A DNA stretch of 44,621 bases, taken from Pseudomonadota bacterium. Its GTDB lineage: Bacteria > Pseudomonadota > Gammaproteobacteria > Steroidobacterales > Steroidobacteraceae. The stretch's first letter is position 1; every line of letters begins with the position of its first letter. The notes under the pieces are model-generated. The model worked only from the letters and a program-made list of their open reading frames with translations. It was not told where the DNA came from and searched no databases. This document shows positions 15,871-22,624 of the stretch, piece by piece. The position numbers and the translations under genes are program-made. Where the stretch lies: the NCBI GenBank assembly GCA_023391335.1, contig JAEWBG010000099.1:1-44621 (forward strand), read 5' to 3'.

Positions 15871-17544
15871 ATGTCCGAACAAGTCCTCGTTCCCGATCTT
15901 GGCGACTTCAAAGACGTTGAAGTCATCGATGTGCTCGTGAAGGCCGGCGATACGATTGCGGTCGATACCCCGCTGCTCACGATCGAAACCGACAAGGCAA
16001 CGATGGACGTGCCATCGACCGCAGCCGGTGTCGTCAAATCGGTCGCGTTGAAGAAGGGAGATAAAGTCTCGAAGGGATCGTTGATCCTTGTATTGGAAGG
16101 GACTAGCGGATCGTCCGCACGGGATTCCTTGGAGTCACGGATAGCGGATAGTTCAGAAAGGAAGCCGGCGAATCCCGCAGCTGCGCCTGCAGCGCCGGCT
16201 GCGAAGTCGCCGCCTCCGAGCCCATCCGCAAGTCACAATCCGCAATCCGCTGCTCCGATCGAGCTTCGCGTTCCCGATATCGGTGACTTCAAAGACGTCG
16301 AAGTCATCGATGTGCTCGTCAAAGTCGGCGACAAAGTGGAAGTCGATTCTTCTCTGCTCACGCTCGAGACCGAGAAGGCAACGATGGATGTGCCTTCGAC
16401 GAACGCAGGGACGATTAAGTCTCTGGCGATCAAGAAGGGCGATCGCGTTTCGAAGGGGGCATTGATCGGAATTTTGGAAGGGACTAGCGGATCGCGGATA
16501 GCGGATAGTGCGGAAAAGAACGCAGCGCCAGCGGTCGCTGCTGCGCCTGCAACGCAGGCAGCTCCTAGCCCATCCGCTAGTCACAATCCGCCATCCTCTA
16601 CCGGGTCGCTGCCCGCTATCGACGAAGCTGGCTTCTCACGCGCGCACGCGAGCCCATCCGTGCGTCGATTCGCTCGCGAATTGGGCGTTGATCTCGGCAA
16701 GGTCAAAGGTTCAGGCATCAAAGGTCGCATCACGCCAGATGATGTGAAGGCGTGGGTCAAGCAAGCCTTGAGTTCGGGTGCTGGGGCTGGCGGCGGCGTT
16801 GGTCTGCCTAAACTTCCCGAAGTCGATTTCTCGAAGTTCGGTGCGATCGAAGTTAAGCCGCTCAGCCGTATTCAAAAGATTTCCGGACCGCGCCTGCACG
16901 CAAGTTGGGTCAACATCCCGCACGTCTGGCAGATGGATGAGGCGGATATCACGGAGCTCGAGGAAACGCGCAATCGCTTGAAGACCCAAGCAGCCGAGCG
17001 CGGTATCAAGCTGACTCCGCTCGCATTCATCTTGCGCGCGTGTGCCCGAGTGTTGACGCAATTCCCGGTCGTCAACAGCTCGCTCGATTCGAGCGGCCAG
17101 AATCTGGTGATGAAGAAATATCTCCACCTTGGATTCGCTGCTGACACACCCAATGGCCTTGTCGTCCCAGTCATTCGTGATGCGGACAAGAAAGACATCT
17201 ACGAGATTGCCCGCGATCTGGCGACGCTTTCGGAGAAGGCTCGTGCGGGCAAGCTGTCCGCGAATGAGATGCAGGGTGCAAGCTTCACCGTTTCCAGTCT
17301 TGGCGGCATCGGCGGCACCTCATTTACTCCGCTGATCAATTCACCGGAAGTGGCGATCCTAGGTGTTGCGCGATCGAGCATGAAGCCCGTCTACAAAGAT
17401 GGACAGTTCGTGCCGCGCCTCATCCTGCCGTTCACATTCGCTTACGATCACCGCGTGATCGATGGCGCAGCCGGTGCGCGCTTCACCACGGCACTCGCAC
17501 AACAGCTCGCTGACGTAAAGGGTCTGCTGGAAGCAGTGCCATGA
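15871..17544 (+). CDS. aceF: Dihydrolipoamide acetyltransferase (PDH E2)
   Basis: The E2 core of the pyruvate dehydrogenase complex, 557 residues. Domains in order: lipoyl domain 1 (residues 1-76, lipoyl Lys42 in ETDKATMDVPS), linker 77-129, lipoyl domain 2 (130-204, Lys169 in ETEKATMDVPS), linker 205-255, E1/E3-binding domain (about 258-300, ASPSVRRFARELGVDL), and the acetyltransferase domain ending with FAYDHRVIDG (catalytic His about 527). The two Ala/Pro/Ser-rich linkers are each bounded by copies of the intergenic repeat, which code for SGS(S)...RIADS at the start and PSPSASHNP at the end. It acetylates CoA in concert with AceE and Lpd. Confidence 0.97.
   Translation: MSEQVLVPDLGDFKDVEVIDVLVKAGDTIAVDTPLLTIETDKATMDVPSTAAGVVKSVALKKGDKVSKGSLILVLEGTSGSSARDSLESRIADSSERKPANPAAAPAAPAAKSPPPSPSASHNPQSAAPIELRVPDIGDFKDVEVIDVLVKVGDKVEVDSSLLTLETEKATMDVPSTNAGTIKSLAIKKGDRVSKGALIGILEGTSGSRIADSAEKNAAPAVAAAPATQAAPSPSASHNPPSSTGSLPAIDEAGFSRAHASPSVRRFARELGVDLGKVKGSGIKGRITPDDVKAWVKQALSSGAGAGGGVGLPKLPEVDFSKFGAIEVKPLSRIQKISGPRLHASWVNIPHVWQMDEADITELEETRNRLKTQAAERGIKLTPLAFILRACARVLTQFPVVNSSLDSSGQNLVMKKYLHLGFAADTPNGLVVPVIRDADKKDIYEIARDLATLSEKARAGKLSANEMQGASFTVSSLGGIGGTSFTPLINSPEVAILGVARSSMKPVYKDGQFVPRLILPFTFAYDHRVIDGAAGARFTTALAQQLADVKGLLEAVP
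16101..16254 (+). repeat. Repeat element inside aceF linker 1
   Basis: Left arm 16101-16150 (GACTAGCGGATCGTCCGCAC...GGATAGCGGATAG) and right arm 16221-16254 (CCCATCCGCAAGTCACAATC and onward) bracket the linker. 16101-16149 is the exact reverse complement of 18084-18132 in lpd. The frame is kept open across the element. Confidence 0.88.
16481..16600 (+). repeat. Repeat element inside aceF linker 2
   Basis: Left arm 16481-16513 (GGACTAGCGGATCGCGGATA, GCGGATAGTGCGG) and right arm 16571-16600 (CATCCGCTAGTCACAATCCG, CCATCCTCTA) flank an alanine-coding core. It encodes SGSRIADS and PSASHNPPSST, near copies of the linker 1 ends. Confidence 0.85.
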
Positions 17545-17547
17545 GCG

Positions 17548-17706
17548 TAGTGACTGGCGGATTGCGGATAGTGACTAGCAAGAACTCGTCGCTTCCGTGC
17601 GCCGCGCTCCACCTGCAATGTTCGCTAAGAACTGATGGGGCCGTATTCGGCTATCCGCTATCCGCTCTTTCTATCCGCTAGTCACCAGTCACTAGTCACT
17701 ATCTAT
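17548..17706. repeat. Two-armed repeat between aceF and lpd
   Basis: The gap after aceF holds the left arm TAGTGACTGGCGGATTGCGG ATAGTGACTAG (17548-17578) and the right arm 17651-17706 with CTATCCG heptamers and TAGTCACCAGTCACTAGTCA. It reaches the lpd start codon. A longer reading of lpd from 17635 would translate this repeat (RYPLFLSASHQSLVTIY), so it was not used. Confidence 0.85.
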
Positions 17707-19551
17707 ATGGCCCAAGAAATTCGCGTTCCAGATATCGGCGATTTCAAGAACGTCGAAGTCATCGATGTTCTGGTGAAAGTCGGCGACACGGTGGCTGTTG
17801 AAACCCCGTTGATTACGCTCGAGACCGACAAGGCCACCATAGACGTGCCTTCGTCCGGAGCGGGTGTCGTGAAATCGGTTGCGGTGAAGAAGGGCGATCG
17901 CGTTTCCCAAGGCTCGATGATCGCAATCATCGAGGCGGATAGCGGATCGCGGATAGCGGATAGTCAGAGCAAGAGCGCTTCGTCCGGCGTTGACGACACC
18001 GCTTTTACAGAGACGATTGTTCGCAAGGACCTCAAGGATGAAGCTCCCAAGCCCCTCTCTCCATCCGGTTCTTCATCTGAACCATCCGCTATCCGTGACT
18101 CCAAGGAATCCCGTGCGGACGATCCGCTAGTCACTTCTTCTTCCTACGATTTCGACGTCGTCGTCCTCGGCTCCGGTCCAGGCGGTTATACCGCTGCGTT
18201 CCGCGCCGCCGATCTTGGTATGAAGACCGCGCTCATCGAGCGCTCCAGTTCATTGGGCGGTGTTTGTCTGAACGTCGGCTGCATTCCTTCGAAAGCACTT
18301 CTGCACGCAGCAAAAGTGATCGAAGAAGCGGAGGCGATGGAAGAGTTCGGCGTGCATTTCGGTAAGCCGAAAGTGGATGCGCCGAAACTGCGCGAGTGGA
18401 AGAACAAGGTCGTGAACCGGCTGACCGGTGGCCTTGCGACGATGGCGAAGCAACGCAAGGTCGAAGTGATTCGCGGCGTGGGTAAGTTTGTGTCGCCGCG
18501 CGAACTTGAAGTGACGGATGGCGGCAACACTCGCAAGGTCTCGTTCGCCAACTGCATCATCGCCGCCGGTTCTGAATCGATTCGCTTGCCAGGATTGCCG
18601 GAAGATCCGCGCGTCATCGATTCCACCGGCGCGCTCGAGTTAGATCTACCGAAACGCATGCTCGTCATCGGCGGCGGCATCATTGGTCTAGAAATGGCGA
18701 CGGTGTACGACGCGCTTGGCGTGAAGGTCAGCGTCGTCGAATTGACCGATGGCTTGATGCCAGGAGCGGATCGCGATCTCGTGCGGCCACTCGAGAAGCG
18801 TCTAGCTAAGCGTTATGAAAGCATCATGGTGAAGACGAAAGTCACCAAGGTCGAGGCGCTCAAGTCCGGCATCCGCGTGACTTTCGAAGGCGAGCAAGCG
18901 CCGTCCGAGCCCCAGGTTTACGACAAGGTGCTGGTTGCTGTGGGACGCAGCCCGAATGGCAAGCGCATCAACGCCGAAGCGGCGGGTGTGGTCGTGAATG
19001 AACGCGGCTTCATTCCAGTCGATCGGCAGATGCGCACGAACGTGCCGCACATCTTCGCAATCGGCGATATCGCCGGTCAGCCCATGCTTGCGCACAAAGC
19101 GACGCACGAAGGCAAACTTGCGGCGGAAGTCGCTCACGGCGAGAAGCGTGCGTTCGATGCCCGGGTGATTCCGTCAGTCGCATATACCGATCCTGAAGTG
19201 GCTTGGGTCGGCTTCAGCGAAACAGATGCGAAAGCAAAGGGCATTGCTTACGAGAAAGCGACATTCCCTTGGGCGGCGAGCGGGCGTTCGTTGTCCCTCG
19301 GGCGTGATGAAGGCATGACCAAGTTGATCTTCGATCCCACCACGCACCGCGTAATCGGTGGCGGCATCGTCGGCCCGAATGCGGGCGACCTGATCGCCGA
19401 AGTGGCCCTCGCAATCGAAATGGGCTGCGACGCGCACGACATCGGACTCACGATCCATCCGCACCCCACACTCTCGGAAACCGTTGCATTCGCGGCCGAA
19501 GTGTTCGACGGGTCGATTACGGATTTGTATGTGCCGAAGAAGAAAAAGTGA
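17707..19551 (+). CDS. lpd: Dihydrolipoamide dehydrogenase with N-terminal lipoyl domain
   Basis: E3 of the pyruvate dehydrogenase complex, 614 residues; it re-oxidises dihydrolipoamide with FAD and NAD+. An N-terminal lipoyl domain (residues 1-76, Lys42 in ETDKATIDVPS) is joined by a 70-residue linker to the flavoprotein: FAD site DVVVLGSGPGGYTAA (about 150-164), redox-active CLNVGCIPSK, NAD site MLVIGGGIIGLEMATVY, and the C-terminal catalytic HPHPTLSE. Lipoylated E3 subunits are known in other proteobacteria. The ATG at 17707 gives the true lipoyl N-terminus. The linker carries the same repeat as the aceF linkers. The stop codon is in the next repeat. Confidence 0.96.
   Translation: MAQEIRVPDIGDFKNVEVIDVLVKVGDTVAVETPLITLETDKATIDVPSSGAGVVKSVAVKKGDRVSQGSMIAIIEADSGSRIADSQSKSASSGVDDTAFTETIVRKDLKDEAPKPLSPSGSSSEPSAIRDSKESRADDPLVTSSSYDFDVVVLGSGPGGYTAAFRAADLGMKTALIERSSSLGGVCLNVGCIPSKALLHAAKVIEEAEAMEEFGVHFGKPKVDAPKLREWKNKVVNRLTGGLATMAKQRKVEVIRGVGKFVSPRELEVTDGGNTRKVSFANCIIAAGSESIRLPGLPEDPRVIDSTGALELDLPKRMLVIGGGIIGLEMATVYDALGVKVSVVELTDGLMPGADRDLVRPLEKRLAKRYESIMVKTKVTKVEALKSGIRVTFEGEQAPSEPQVYDKVLVAVGRSPNGKRINAEAAGVVVNERGFIPVDRQMRTNVPHIFAIGDIAGQPMLAHKATHEGKLAAEVAHGEKRAFDARVIPSVAYTDPEVAWVGFSETDAKAKGIAYEKATFPWAASGRSLSLGRDEGMTKLIFDPTTHRVIGGGIVGPNAGDLIAEVALAIEMGCDAHDIGLTIHPHPTLSETVAFAAEVFDGSITDLYVPKKKK
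17936..18134 (+). repeat. Repeat element inside lpd linker
   Basis: Left arm 17936-17965 (GCGGATAGCGGATCGCGGAT, AGCGGATAG) encodes SGSRIADS directly after the lipoyl domain. Right arm 18083-18134 encodes PSAIRDSKESRADDPLVTS and includes the 49-bp exact inverted copy of 16101-16149. The core codes for an acidic/serine-rich stretch. Confidence 0.88.
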
Positions 19552-19622
19552 TGAGGTGAGGGAGTGATGAGGTGAGGGGCGCAGCGCTTCACGGACCAGC
19601 AGTGATGGAGTGATGACGTGAA
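19549..19622. repeat. GTGATGAGGTGAGG tandem repeat
   Basis: Two adjacent 15-16-bp copies of AGTGATGAGGTGAGG plus two looser GTGATG words follow, and partly form, the lpd stop codon. The same words occur at 2926-3063 and, inverted, at about 30895-30920 and 21975-21998. Confidence 0.78.
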
Positions 19623-19673
19623 GATCGGAGCTCCTCTCCTGTGTTTCGGCGGTTGGAGTTGCAGGGATCGCAT

Positions 19674-19791
19674 CGGACGCAACACAAAGAACGCATAGGA
19701 AGACGAGTGCCAGGAGCTTTCCGGCCTGTTCGTGCGTTGCCTTGCTTCTGCTTTAACCGATTCGGATTCTTTGCGCGCTTTGCGTTGCGTC
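19674..19791. repeat. Two-armed CGGACGCAACACAAAG element
   Basis: Arms at 19674-19700 (TCGGACGCAACACAAAGAAC...) and 19769-19791 (CTTTGCGCGCTTTGCGTTGC...) are inverted copies of the family seen at 4396-4624. They sit in the 264-bp gap between lpd and the quinone oxidoreductase. No clear promoter is visible. Confidence 0.78.
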
Positions 19792-19815
19792 TTCTCTTCA
19801 AAAGCAGGTATCGCG

Positions 19816-20802
19816 ATGCGGATCATCACAGCCAAAACCCGCGGCGGTCCTGAAGTTCTATCCATTGCTGAAGCCGAGACGCCAACGCCGTCGGCGCAGC
19901 AAGTTCTCATCAAAGTTCACGCTGCGGGTCTAAATCGTGCGGATCTGATGCAGCGGGAGGGAAAGTATCCGCCGCCACCCGGCGCTCCGGAGCATCCGGG
20001 GCTGGAAGTTGCCGGCGAGATCGTCGCGTGCGGCGCTGATGTTTCTGAGTTTGCGGTCGGCCAAAGAGTGTGTGCGTTGCTAACGGGTGGCGGATACGCT
20101 GAGCACTGCATTGCCGATGTCGGGCAAGTGTTACCGATCCCGGATGAGATGGATTTCGTGCATGCAGCAGCGCTGCCGGAAGCCTGTTTCACGGTGTGGA
20201 CGAACGTCTACGAGATTGCGAATTTGTCTGCCGGTGAGTCGCTATTAGTTCATGGCGGAACGAGCGGCATTGGCGTGATGGCAATACAAATCGCGACGGC
20301 GCGAGGCCACATCGCCTTCGCTACCGCGGGATCCAAAGAGAAAGTTGCATTCTGTGAACAGCTGGGTGCGCATAGAGCGATCAACTATCGCGATCAGGAT
20401 TTTGTCGCAGTGACTCGTGAGGCCACGCACGGTGCTGGTGTTAACGTGATTCTGGACATGATCGGAGGCTCATATCTCTCGCGGAACCTGGACGCATTGG
20501 CGATAGATGGGCGGTTGGTCATGATCGCAACTCAAGGCGGTACGAAAGGCGAGTTGGATGTGCTGAAGATCATGCAGCGCCGCTTGCGTGTGACTGGCTC
20601 GACCCTCCGCAGCCGTTCGATTGCTTTCAAGCGCCACATCCGCGATCAACTGCGAACGCACGTGTGGCCCGACATCGAACTAGGCAAGATCCGACCGATT
20701 GTCGATCGGGTGTTCGACTTCGAAGCTGCCGCTGAAGCTCACGCGTACATGGAGCGCGGAAGTCACATCGGCAAGATCGTCTTGCGAGTCCGCGCTTCTT
20801 GA
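19816..20802 (+). CDS. NAD(P)H-quinone oxidoreductase, PIG3-like MDR
   Basis: A zinc-independent medium-chain dehydrogenase/reductase of 328 residues. The N-domain has AAGLNRADLMQREGKYPPPP, characteristic of the TP53I3 (PIG3) quinone oxidoreductase group, and GLEVAGEIVACG. The Rossmann motif is LLVHGGTSGIGVMAIQIA. Structural-zinc cysteines of alcohol dehydrogenases are absent. It likely reduces quinones with NADPH in the cytoplasm. The frame is open from 19732, but that part translates the repeat, so ATG 19816 (MRIITAKTRGG) is the start. It overlaps the next start by one base, suggesting co-translation. Confidence 0.92.
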   Translation: MRIITAKTRGGPEVLSIAEAETPTPSAQQVLIKVHAAGLNRADLMQREGKYPPPPGAPEHPGLEVAGEIVACGADVSEFAVGQRVCALLTGGGYAEHCIADVGQVLPIPDEMDFVHAAALPEACFTVWTNVYEIANLSAGESLLVHGGTSGIGVMAIQIATARGHIAFATAGSKEKVAFCEQLGAHRAINYRDQDFVAVTREATHGAGVNVILDMIGGSYLSRNLDALAIDGRLVMIATQGGTKGELDVLKIMQRRLRVTGSTLRSRSIAFKRHIRDQLRTHVWPDIELGKIRPIVDRVFDFEAAAEAHAYMERGSHIGKIVLRVRAS

Positions 20803-21809
20803 TGGATCAGATCGATCCGATTGCGGACCACCCACACCTTCGCACCTCGCCGTCGATCCGTGAGTGGGGTTCGCTGGTTCTCGCGGCAGCGCTAACGGTT
20901 TGGGTGGTCTACTCGCCCAGATCCGGTCAGCTTCAATGGGTGCAGGTGCTGCACAACTCTGGGCACGGACCCATATTTGGCCTTGTGGCGATCCTGCTGC
21001 TGATCGCAGCTCGAACTCATCGAACCTTCCGCCATTGGCCGCTTGCGTTGCAATGCGTCTGCGCCGTGGTCGGGTCGGCTGGATTGGGATTGGCTGCGGA
21101 GGCGCTACAAGCCTTCACGCACCGTGACCCTTCATGGATGGATGCACTGAACGATCTTGTGGGCGCTGCGACATTCGTCGGCGCTTTCGCCTGGTACGAG
21201 GTGAAATACATCGGCAGAGAGCGAACTTTGCTCGTTCGGTCTGTCTTGGTGTTAATGGTAGTTGCCGGGTTGGGTTTTTTGCTGTTCCCTGCGGCGACCG
21301 CCGCGCGTGCCTACTGGTATCGCGAAAGTTCGTTTCCGGTGCTTGCAGATTTCGACCAGTACGTAAACGATTTCTTCTTGAGCGGCGATCGCAGCGTGCT
21401 CACGCTGATCCAGTTGCCGTCCGAGCTTGCGCGCCATTCCGATGAACATGCGCTCGAGGTTCGCTTTCAACGCGGCGCATATCCTGGGATCGATTTCATC
21501 GAGCCGCATGCAGACTGGCGCGGTTACAAAACGCTTGCGCTCGACATCGCCAATCCAACCGGCCAAGAACTCTCCTTCATTTTGAGAGTGCACGATCGGC
21601 GTCACAACCACGGTCATGAGGATCGCTTCAATCGCACCCTGAGCGTCGCTCCGCATTCACGAGCGGTTCTGGAAGTACCGCTCAGCGAGATCGAACACGG
21701 CCCAGTGAACCGCACACTCGATCTGGGTCAGATCGCCGGAATGACCTTGTTCCGCCCTCGCGGCTCGACCGCAGATCGCATGGACGTGTGTAAAGTGTGG
21801 TTGGAGTGA
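20802..21809 (+). CDS. VanZ-like membrane protein with C-terminal beta domain
   Basis: A 335-residue protein. The first part has about four membrane helices in VanZ-like arrangement, with the loop SGHGPIFGLVAILLL and the LAAEALQAFTHRDPSWMDALNDLVGA motif (conserved E...Q and D..N..G). A fifth helix (VLVLMVVAGLGFLLFPAAT) leads to a periplasmic domain of about 170 residues with patterns of a carbohydrate-binding-like beta sandwich (GAYPGIDFIEPHADWRGYKTLALDIANP; final GMTLFRPRG...VCKVWLE). The fusion suggests a surface sugar-related role; none is proven. Its ATG touches the stop of the oxidoreductase gene (TTGATG). Confidence 0.75.
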   Translation: MDQIDPIADHPHLRTSPSIREWGSLVLAAALTVWVVYSPRSGQLQWVQVLHNSGHGPIFGLVAILLLIAARTHRTFRHWPLALQCVCAVVGSAGLGLAAEALQAFTHRDPSWMDALNDLVGAATFVGAFAWYEVKYIGRERTLLVRSVLVLMVVAGLGFLLFPAATAARAYWYRESSFPVLADFDQYVNDFFLSGDRSVLTLIQLPSELARHSDEHALEVRFQRGAYPGIDFIEPHADWRGYKTLALDIANPTGQELSFILRVHDRRHNHGHEDRFNRTLSVAPHSRAVLEVPLSEIEHGPVNRTLDLGQIAGMTLFRPRGSTADRMDVCKVWLE

Positions 21810-22144
21810 GATCAGAGCTATTGGAAGGGCGCTGCGCGTTGGGACTCGGACGCAACACAAAGCGCGCATAGATGAACAATTAGGTGCGCAATTGGCGGCG
21901 GACGTGGTTCAGATCCGTGGTCTGCATGTCTTCGGATTGTGCCGTTGCTCTCCGCGCGCAGCCTGTCAGCTCGTCACTCCATCACCTCCTCACTCTTAGA
22001 CCTTCTGCGCTTTCATACACTAAGCGACACGCAGTTCGTCTTTTCTGTATTGACCCAACAACGACGCTCCCGCGCGCGAGCTGTACGACTGGCGCGCAAA
22101 CGATTGCGCGTTACAATCCGGCCGCTTCTTCAATCGAGGTTCTC
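21810..22144. other. 335-bp non-coding gap with single repeat arm
   Basis: This gap holds one copy of the CGGACGCAACACAAAGCGCG arm (21847-21871) without a clear partner, and a CACTCCATCACCTCCTCACT word related to the GTGATG family (about 21976). A TACAAT (22112-22117) just ahead of iorA is a possible -10 box, but its -35 region is poor. No convincing open reading frame is present. Confidence 0.5.
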
Positions 22145-22603
22145 ATGATCACGCTCGACATCAACGGTAAGAAAGTGCAAACCGATGCGGATGGGGACAC
22201 GCCGCTGCTTTGGGTGCTGCGCGATCACCTCAATATGACCGGCAGTAAGTTCGGCTGCGGCAAGGCGCTGTGCGGCGCTTGCACAGTGCACGCGAATGGA
22301 TCCGCGACTCGCAGTTGCGTGCTGCCAATTTCCGCCGCAGCGAACATGAAGATCACGACCATCGAAGGGGTCGGCGCTAGCGAAGTGGGCAAAGCAGTTC
22401 AAGAGGCATGGATCGCCGAGAACGTCGCTCAATGCGGGTACTGCCAGTCCGGACAGGTGATGAGCGCTACCGCTCTCCTAACGAACAACCGCAAGCCGAG
22501 CGATGCGGACATTGACGCTGCCATGGCAGGCAACATCTGCCGCTGTGCGACGTATGTGCGCATTCGCGCCGCCATCAAACGCGCAGCGCAATCGCTCGCC
22601 TAA
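22145..22603 (+). CDS. iorA: Isoquinoline 1-oxidoreductase-type 2Fe-2S subunit
   Basis: The small iron-sulfur subunit of an aerobic-type molybdenum hydroxylase, 152 residues. It carries a plant-ferredoxin cluster site (FGCGKALCGACTVH with a later SC) and the second helical 2Fe-2S site (AQCGYCQSGQVM and NICRCATYVRIR). It shuttles electrons from the molybdopterin subunit encoded next. The ATG at 22145 (MITLDINGKK) has a GAGG box 6 nt upstream. It is 21 bp from iorB, so one operon. No FAD subunit is present, as is usual for the IorAB type, which passes electrons to cytochromes. Confidence 0.9.
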   Translation: MITLDINGKKVQTDADGDTPLLWVLRDHLNMTGSKFGCGKALCGACTVHANGSATRSCVLPISAAANMKITTIEGVGASEVGKAVQEAWIAENVAQCGYCQSGQVMSATALLTNNRKPSDADIDAAMAGNICRCATYVRIRAAIKRAAQSLA

Positions 22604-22624
22604 GCTTCTCGAATAAGGATCGAT

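Noticed and set aside
17635..17706. Longer lpd start at 17635
   Set aside because: The added residues translate the intergenic repeat; the lipoyl domain begins at 17707.
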